A stretch of 64,000 bases of DNA from Ravibacter arvi (GTDB lineage: Bacteria > Bacteroidota > Bacteroidia > Cytophagales > Spirosomataceae), in contig NZ_BAABEY010000012.1 of NCBI RefSeq assembly GCF_039540405.1, positions 62,001-126,000 on the forward strand, read 5' to 3'. The number at the start of each line of letters is the position of its first letter. The first letter of the stretch is position 1. The position numbers and the translations under genes were made by a program. A model generated the notes under the pieces. That model saw only the letters and a list, made by a program, of their open reading frames with translations. It was not told the origin of the DNA and made no database searches. Below, piece after piece: positions 60,597-64,000 of this stretch.

Positions 60597-63086
60597 ATGA
60601 AAACTAACACTATGTGGAACATGCGCCTGTTTTTTTTCGGCATTGCCGCCCTTTCAGCAGCCAGCTGCTATTCCCAGGTAAACAGCGCCGCGAAGCCGTC
60701 GTTCAGCGGCATTTACCCGCATCTGGCCATGTACAACTCGGAAGGAGAGTGTGGTACCGGCGCCGTCGTTCCGTGGGCTGACCGCCTCTGGGTGATCACC
60801 TACGGTCCGCACCTGCCCTTCGGTTCATCGGATAAGCTGTACGAAATTACGCCGGGGTTGGCACAAGCGGTACGGGCGGAAAGTATAGGCGGAACACCCG
60901 CCAACCGGATGATTCACTCCGAAAGCAACCAGCTGTTCATTGGCCCGTATGCCATTGACCCGAAAAGGAACGTGCGCACGATCTCCTACAACAAAATGCC
61001 CGGCCGTCATACCGGCAACGCCCGGCATCTCACCGACCCGAAGAAAAGAATCTATTTCGGGACCATGGAGGAAGGCTTTTACGAGGTAGATACGGAAACC
61101 CTGGAGCCTACCCTGCTGTATGAAGACGGCAATGTTACCTCGAAAAAACAAAAGGGGAGCGAGGCCGGCGGCCCGGCAGCCCGGCTTTACGGCGCACATG
61201 GAAAAGGACTCTATTCCGGCCAGGGGGTTGTGGTGTACACCAACAACGGCGAGTCCGGAAAAGCGGCGCTGGAGCAATTTGACATAGAGGCCGGGTCCTT
61301 GTCGGAATGGGACGGTAAGAATTGGAAAACCGTTCGCAGGAACCAATTTGTGGAAGTAACCGGGCCCGGCGGCATTCACGGCAACTCCAATCCCGCAACC
61401 GACCCTATCTGGGCCACCGGCTGGGACCATAAGTCTGTTTTGCTCGGCGTGCGCGACTCCGGGAAATGGTCTTTTTACAGGCTTCCGAAAGCCAGCCACA
61501 GCTACGACGGTGCACATGGCTGGAATACGGAATGGCCGAGGATCCGGAACGTTGGCACGCCTGGAAAGCCCGATTACCTGATGACCATGCACGGGCTTTT
61601 CTGGAAATTTCCTGCCGGGTTTTCGTCCGGAAACGCGGCCGGCATCCGGCCCAGATCGGCCTACCTTAAGGTAATAGGAGACTATACCCGGTGGAATAAC
61701 CAACTGGTGTTTGGCTGCGATGATTCGGCCCAAAAGGAATTCCTCAACAAGCGAAAAATAAAAGGCGGAATCGAAGGGCCCGGCCAGTCGAACTCCAACC
61801 TCTGGTTCACTACTCCGTCAAAACCCGATCAACTCGGCCCCAATACCGCTGAAGGCGCCGTATGGATTTCCGAACAGGTGACGGCCGGGCAATTCTCAGA
61901 ACCATTTCTCTTTGCCGGCTGGGACCACCGGTCTGCCTGGCTGGCCAACGAGGGCCCCTCAGAAACTGAATTTGTGTTTGAAACGGACCGTAATGGCAAC
62001 AACCAATGGACCGAATTACAGCGTGTGACGCTGGCCGGGCAAAAAGATCTGCAACTGGTATTCAGCGCCGCACAAAAAGGGGAATGGATTCGCGTGCGGC
62101 CACTTCAGGCAACAAAAGCCACGCTGCACTTCTCCTATACCGATACCAGTCGCTTCAAAACTAAAAACACAACCCTCTTCCGGGGCTTGGCCGAAACCGG
62201 CGCCAAAACCTACCAGGGCGGCCTTCTATACGGATTAGGGGACAACCGTCGTGCGCTTGGACTGCTGGCCGGTAAAATTTTGGACGGCAAATTTTCAGAA
62301 TCAGGGTATTACGAACTGGACGAGTCAATGAAGCTGGTCAAAAAGGACGATCCGGAGACGGCAACATTTATACGAAACAAATTCGCAATTCCTTTGAACC
62401 TGGTCAGTGTGGAGGCTTCTTCCGTGCTGGTGATCGACGACAAGGGACGCAGGTGGCGGCTTCCGCTGGGCGCCCAGGCCATGTCTACGCTTACCGACCA
62501 GGCTCTGACCCGGTTATGCAGGGAAGTAGCGACGGAACGCGACCTTCTCAACCTTCATGGTACCTTCTACGAGCTCCCCGCGGAAAATGCGGATGGATTC
62601 GCCAAGATCCGGCCTGTTGCCACCCATAACCTCGCTATTCATGACTACGCTTCGTACCGCGGATTACTCGTTCTTACGGGCATTGAAAATTCTTCTCAAA
62701 ACACCGGCAGAATCATCCGTTCCAACGATGGCAACGCCAGTGTATGGGCCGGGACCATCGACGATCTCTGGGAATTGGGCAAGCCGAAAGGAGAAGGCGG
62801 CCCCTGGAAAGACAGCCCGGTGAAAGCCGGGGAGGCCTCGGACCCCTACCTGATCGGGTTCTATGACAAAAAAAGCCTGCGGTTAAGTCACAACTTACCT
62901 GAAACCGTTACATTCAGGATAGAGGCGGAGCCAATCGGGCATGGCCCCTGGTTACGCTACCGGGAGATAACCGTTAAACAGGGCGAGACGGCTGAATTTT
63001 CCTTTCCGGCGGGTTTCCAGTCGCGTTGGGTACGCTTTGTTGCCGACCGCGACTGCACAGCAACCGCCTGGCTGAGCTACCGGTGA
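60597..63086 (+). CDS. Large exported protein of unknown function
   Basis: An 829-residue protein with an N-terminal signal (MRLFFFGIAALSAASC), which may be a lipobox though its -3 residue is weak. The rest shows repeated short beta-strands with aromatic and Gly turns, for example LWVITYGPHLPFGSS, RIYFGTMEEGFYEV and LLGVRDSGKWSFYRL, which suggests a beta-propeller, plus two sandwich-like blocks (about 410-520 and 730-829). It matches no family I know. It lies next to a TonB-dependent receptor gene and may bind or cut an extracellular polymer. Confidence 0.7.
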   Translation: MKTNTMWNMRLFFFGIAALSAASCYSQVNSAAKPSFSGIYPHLAMYNSEGECGTGAVVPWADRLWVITYGPHLPFGSSDKLYEITPGLAQAVRAESIGGTPANRMIHSESNQLFIGPYAIDPKRNVRTISYNKMPGRHTGNARHLTDPKKRIYFGTMEEGFYEVDTETLEPTLLYEDGNVTSKKQKGSEAGGPAARLYGAHGKGLYSGQGVVVYTNNGESGKAALEQFDIEAGSLSEWDGKNWKTVRRNQFVEVTGPGGIHGNSNPATDPIWATGWDHKSVLLGVRDSGKWSFYRLPKASHSYDGAHGWNTEWPRIRNVGTPGKPDYLMTMHGLFWKFPAGFSSGNAAGIRPRSAYLKVIGDYTRWNNQLVFGCDDSAQKEFLNKRKIKGGIEGPGQSNSNLWFTTPSKPDQLGPNTAEGAVWISEQVTAGQFSEPFLFAGWDHRSAWLANEGPSETEFVFETDRNGNNQWTELQRVTLAGQKDLQLVFSAAQKGEWIRVRPLQATKATLHFSYTDTSRFKTKNTTLFRGLAETGAKTYQGGLLYGLGDNRRALGLLAGKILDGKFSESGYYELDESMKLVKKDDPETATFIRNKFAIPLNLVSVEASSVLVIDDKGRRWRLPLGAQAMSTLTDQALTRLCREVATERDLLNLHGTFYELPAENADGFAKIRPVATHNLAIHDYASYRGLLVLTGIENSSQNTGRIIRSNDGNASVWAGTIDDLWELGKPKGEGGPWKDSPVKAGEASDPYLIGFYDKKSLRLSHNLPETVTFRIEAEPIGHGPWLRYREITVKQGETAEFSFPAGFQSRWVRFVADRDCTATAWLSYR

Positions 63087-63115
63087 GTGCCCCGCTCCGT
63101 AGACAGTTAATAAAA

Positions 63116-63143
63116 ATCCCCGGGCATTGGGTCCCGGGGGTTT
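63116..63143. terminator. Bidirectional terminator-like hairpin
   Basis: ATCCCCGGG (63116-63124), loop of 8, CCCGGGGGT (63133-63141), followed by TT; an A run precedes it, so it can work on both strands. It lies between two convergent genes. Confidence 0.6.
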
Positions 63144-63164
63144 CAGTTACAGGATAATAGCATC

Positions 63165-64000
63165 TCAGAAGCGGTAGCTCACGGCCGCCGCCACGTTGCG
63201 AGGGTCTATCTGGTTGATCGTCCCGCCTCTGAAATATGAATTGTACCCGATTGCGTCCGCAATATTATTGAAGAACAACCTGGTGGTAAAATGCTTCGCC
63301 TTGTAACCAAGCTGCGCATTTATAGTGGTGTAAGCCGGCATGTCAAAAGGTTTCGAGCCCACCGGAGTGCCATGACCGTCGGGAGAAAGCGAATATTCAT
63401 TAACCGGGCGTTCGCCTACGTAATAAACACCCAACCCGATCGATAACCCCGGTAATCCCTTTTTAAAGCTATAATTTAGCCAGCCGTTTGCCGTATGGCG
63501 GGGCGCGTTCATCGGCGCCGATCCGTTCACGTAAGAAGGGCTGTCTGCATATTGTGCATCCAGGTAAGCATAACCCAGCATGGCCTGGAGGTTGCTGAAT
63601 ATCCGGCCGTTCAACTCCGCTTCCACACCTTTTCTTTTCAGGTTTCCGGCCTTGAAATAGTACCCGGTAGTGATGTTGGTACCTTCGATGTATTCGGAAT
63701 TCGACAAGTTCCTGGTGATGATATCAAAATAAGTAAAATTGAACCGCAGCCGATTGTTCAGCCAGTCTGACTTAATCCCTACTTCAAACTGCTCGGTTGA
63801 AGACGGGCCGATCTCTTCACCATTTGCCATTAAATTGGCGGCGGAACGCAGGCTGGTGCTGGTAGTGAAGGAGCCGAAGAAATTGAGATGGCTCATAGGG
63901 CTTACCATTACGCCCAGGCTCGGATTCCAGGCCCCGCGACGCGGTTCGGAAACCCCGCTATTGGTTTTGGCCTGTATCTCGGAGTAGCGCACCCCCAGAA
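63165..64000 (-). CDS. TonB-dependent receptor, C-terminal part (gene runs off the right edge)
   Basis: About 278 residues of the C-terminal half of an outer-membrane beta-barrel, still open at base 64000. The barrel-strand pattern is clear (LNFFGSFTTSTSLRSAANLM, QFEVGIKSDWLNNRLRFNFT, GVEAELNGRIFSNLQAMLGY), and it ends in the required aromatic (AAAVSYRF). The features resemble siderophore/ferrichrome receptors (FhuA/FecA type) rather than SusC. The plug and TonB box lie outside the window, so its ligand cannot be judged. Its mRNA is convergent with the exported protein's. Confidence 0.9.
   Translation of the reverse strand, partial: LGVRYSEIQAKTNSGVSEPRRGAWNPSLGVMVSPMSHLNFFGSFTTSTSLRSAANLMANGEEIGPSSTEQFEVGIKSDWLNNRLRFNFTYFDIITRNLSNSEYIEGTNITTGYYFKAGNLKRKGVEAELNGRIFSNLQAMLGYAYLDAQYADSPSYVNGSAPMNAPRHTANGWLNYSFKKGLPGLSIGLGVYYVGERPVNEYSLSPDGHGTPVGSKPFDMPAYTTINAQLGYKAKHFTTRLFFNNIADAIGYNSYFRGGTINQIDPRNVAAAVSYRF

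Noticed and set aside
60825..61733. 302-codon open frame on the minus strand
   Set aside because: Antisense to the large exported protein gene; composition of a shadow frame.

Overview
The window reads as chromosomal DNA of a member of the Bacteroidota, most likely a Cytophagales bacterium of the Dyadobacter/Spirosoma kind. The evidence is: promoters of the Bacteroidota form (TTTG or TTG, about 19-22 bp, TAnnTTTG) in front of several genes; families largely typical of this phylum (GWxTD lipoprotein, DUF4834, GSCFA, M56 peptidases fused to TonB_C, a TonB-dependent receptor); an atpD-atpC pair apart from the other ATP synthase genes; and an epsilon subunit without its C-terminal helices. The genus cannot be fixed by reading alone. 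I see no tRNA, rRNA, CRISPR array, transposase, integrase or prophage gene; this is a core-genome region with some carbohydrate and surface genes.

Layout. 0-4.3 kb: divergent marR, then rsmH, an FtsL-like gene and ftsI (first part of a dcw division/cell-wall cluster). 4.4-8.1 kb, minus strand: a LolD-type ATPase and a membrane-TPR protein, separated by a duplicated heptad-repeat hairpin. 8.2-12.7 kb: atpD-atpC, a strong terminator, convergent htpG and a lipoprotein. 12.8-15.4 kb, minus: a small protein, a polytopic membrane protein, a sensor-poor histidine kinase and a LuxR-type regulator. 15.5-17.5 kb, minus: GWxTD lipoprotein overlapping rlmB. 17.8-24.7 kb: arfB, GMC oxidoreductase, coiled-coil protein, YebC-family regulator, DUF4834, an esterase and an HGSNAT-like acyltransferase. 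24.8-30.6 kb: murC-ftsQ-ftsA-ftsZ (second part of the dcw cluster) and an RluE-type pseudouridine synthase. 30.7-34.2 kb: GH95-like hydrolase and a lipoprotein esterase. 34.3-38.2 kb: blaI with two M56/BlaR1-like genes behind a promoter containing two dyads. 38.5-48.8 kb, minus: a seven-gene run read as symporter, GSCFA, mrp, nfu, Ddl-like ATP-grasp, GH63-like glucosidase and phosphoglucomutase. 49.0-57.1 kb: SGNH-like membrane protein, lone ABC ATPase, fasciclin lipoprotein, hydrolase, BadF-type kinase, COG2509 flavoprotein and a Tat-exported TIM-barrel protein. 57.1-60.5 kb: topB diverging from an NdpA-family gene. 60.6-64.0 kb: a large exported protein of unknown function and the end of a TonB-dependent receptor.

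Three things stand out. First, degenerate 7-bp tandem repeats (TGAGGTN-like, and one GGAAGTC-like array) occur at five places; three begin at or within a stop codon or 3 bp after it, and two carry an inverted arm that would fold into a long hairpin. I know no description of these as a 3'-end element. Second, the dcw cluster is split by about 20 kb, without mraZ and without murE-mraY-murD-ftsW-murG between the halves. Third, the blaI-M56-M56 operon joins an autorepression-type promoter to membrane peptidases carrying TonB_C domains and tails that resemble TonB-receptor plug sequence.
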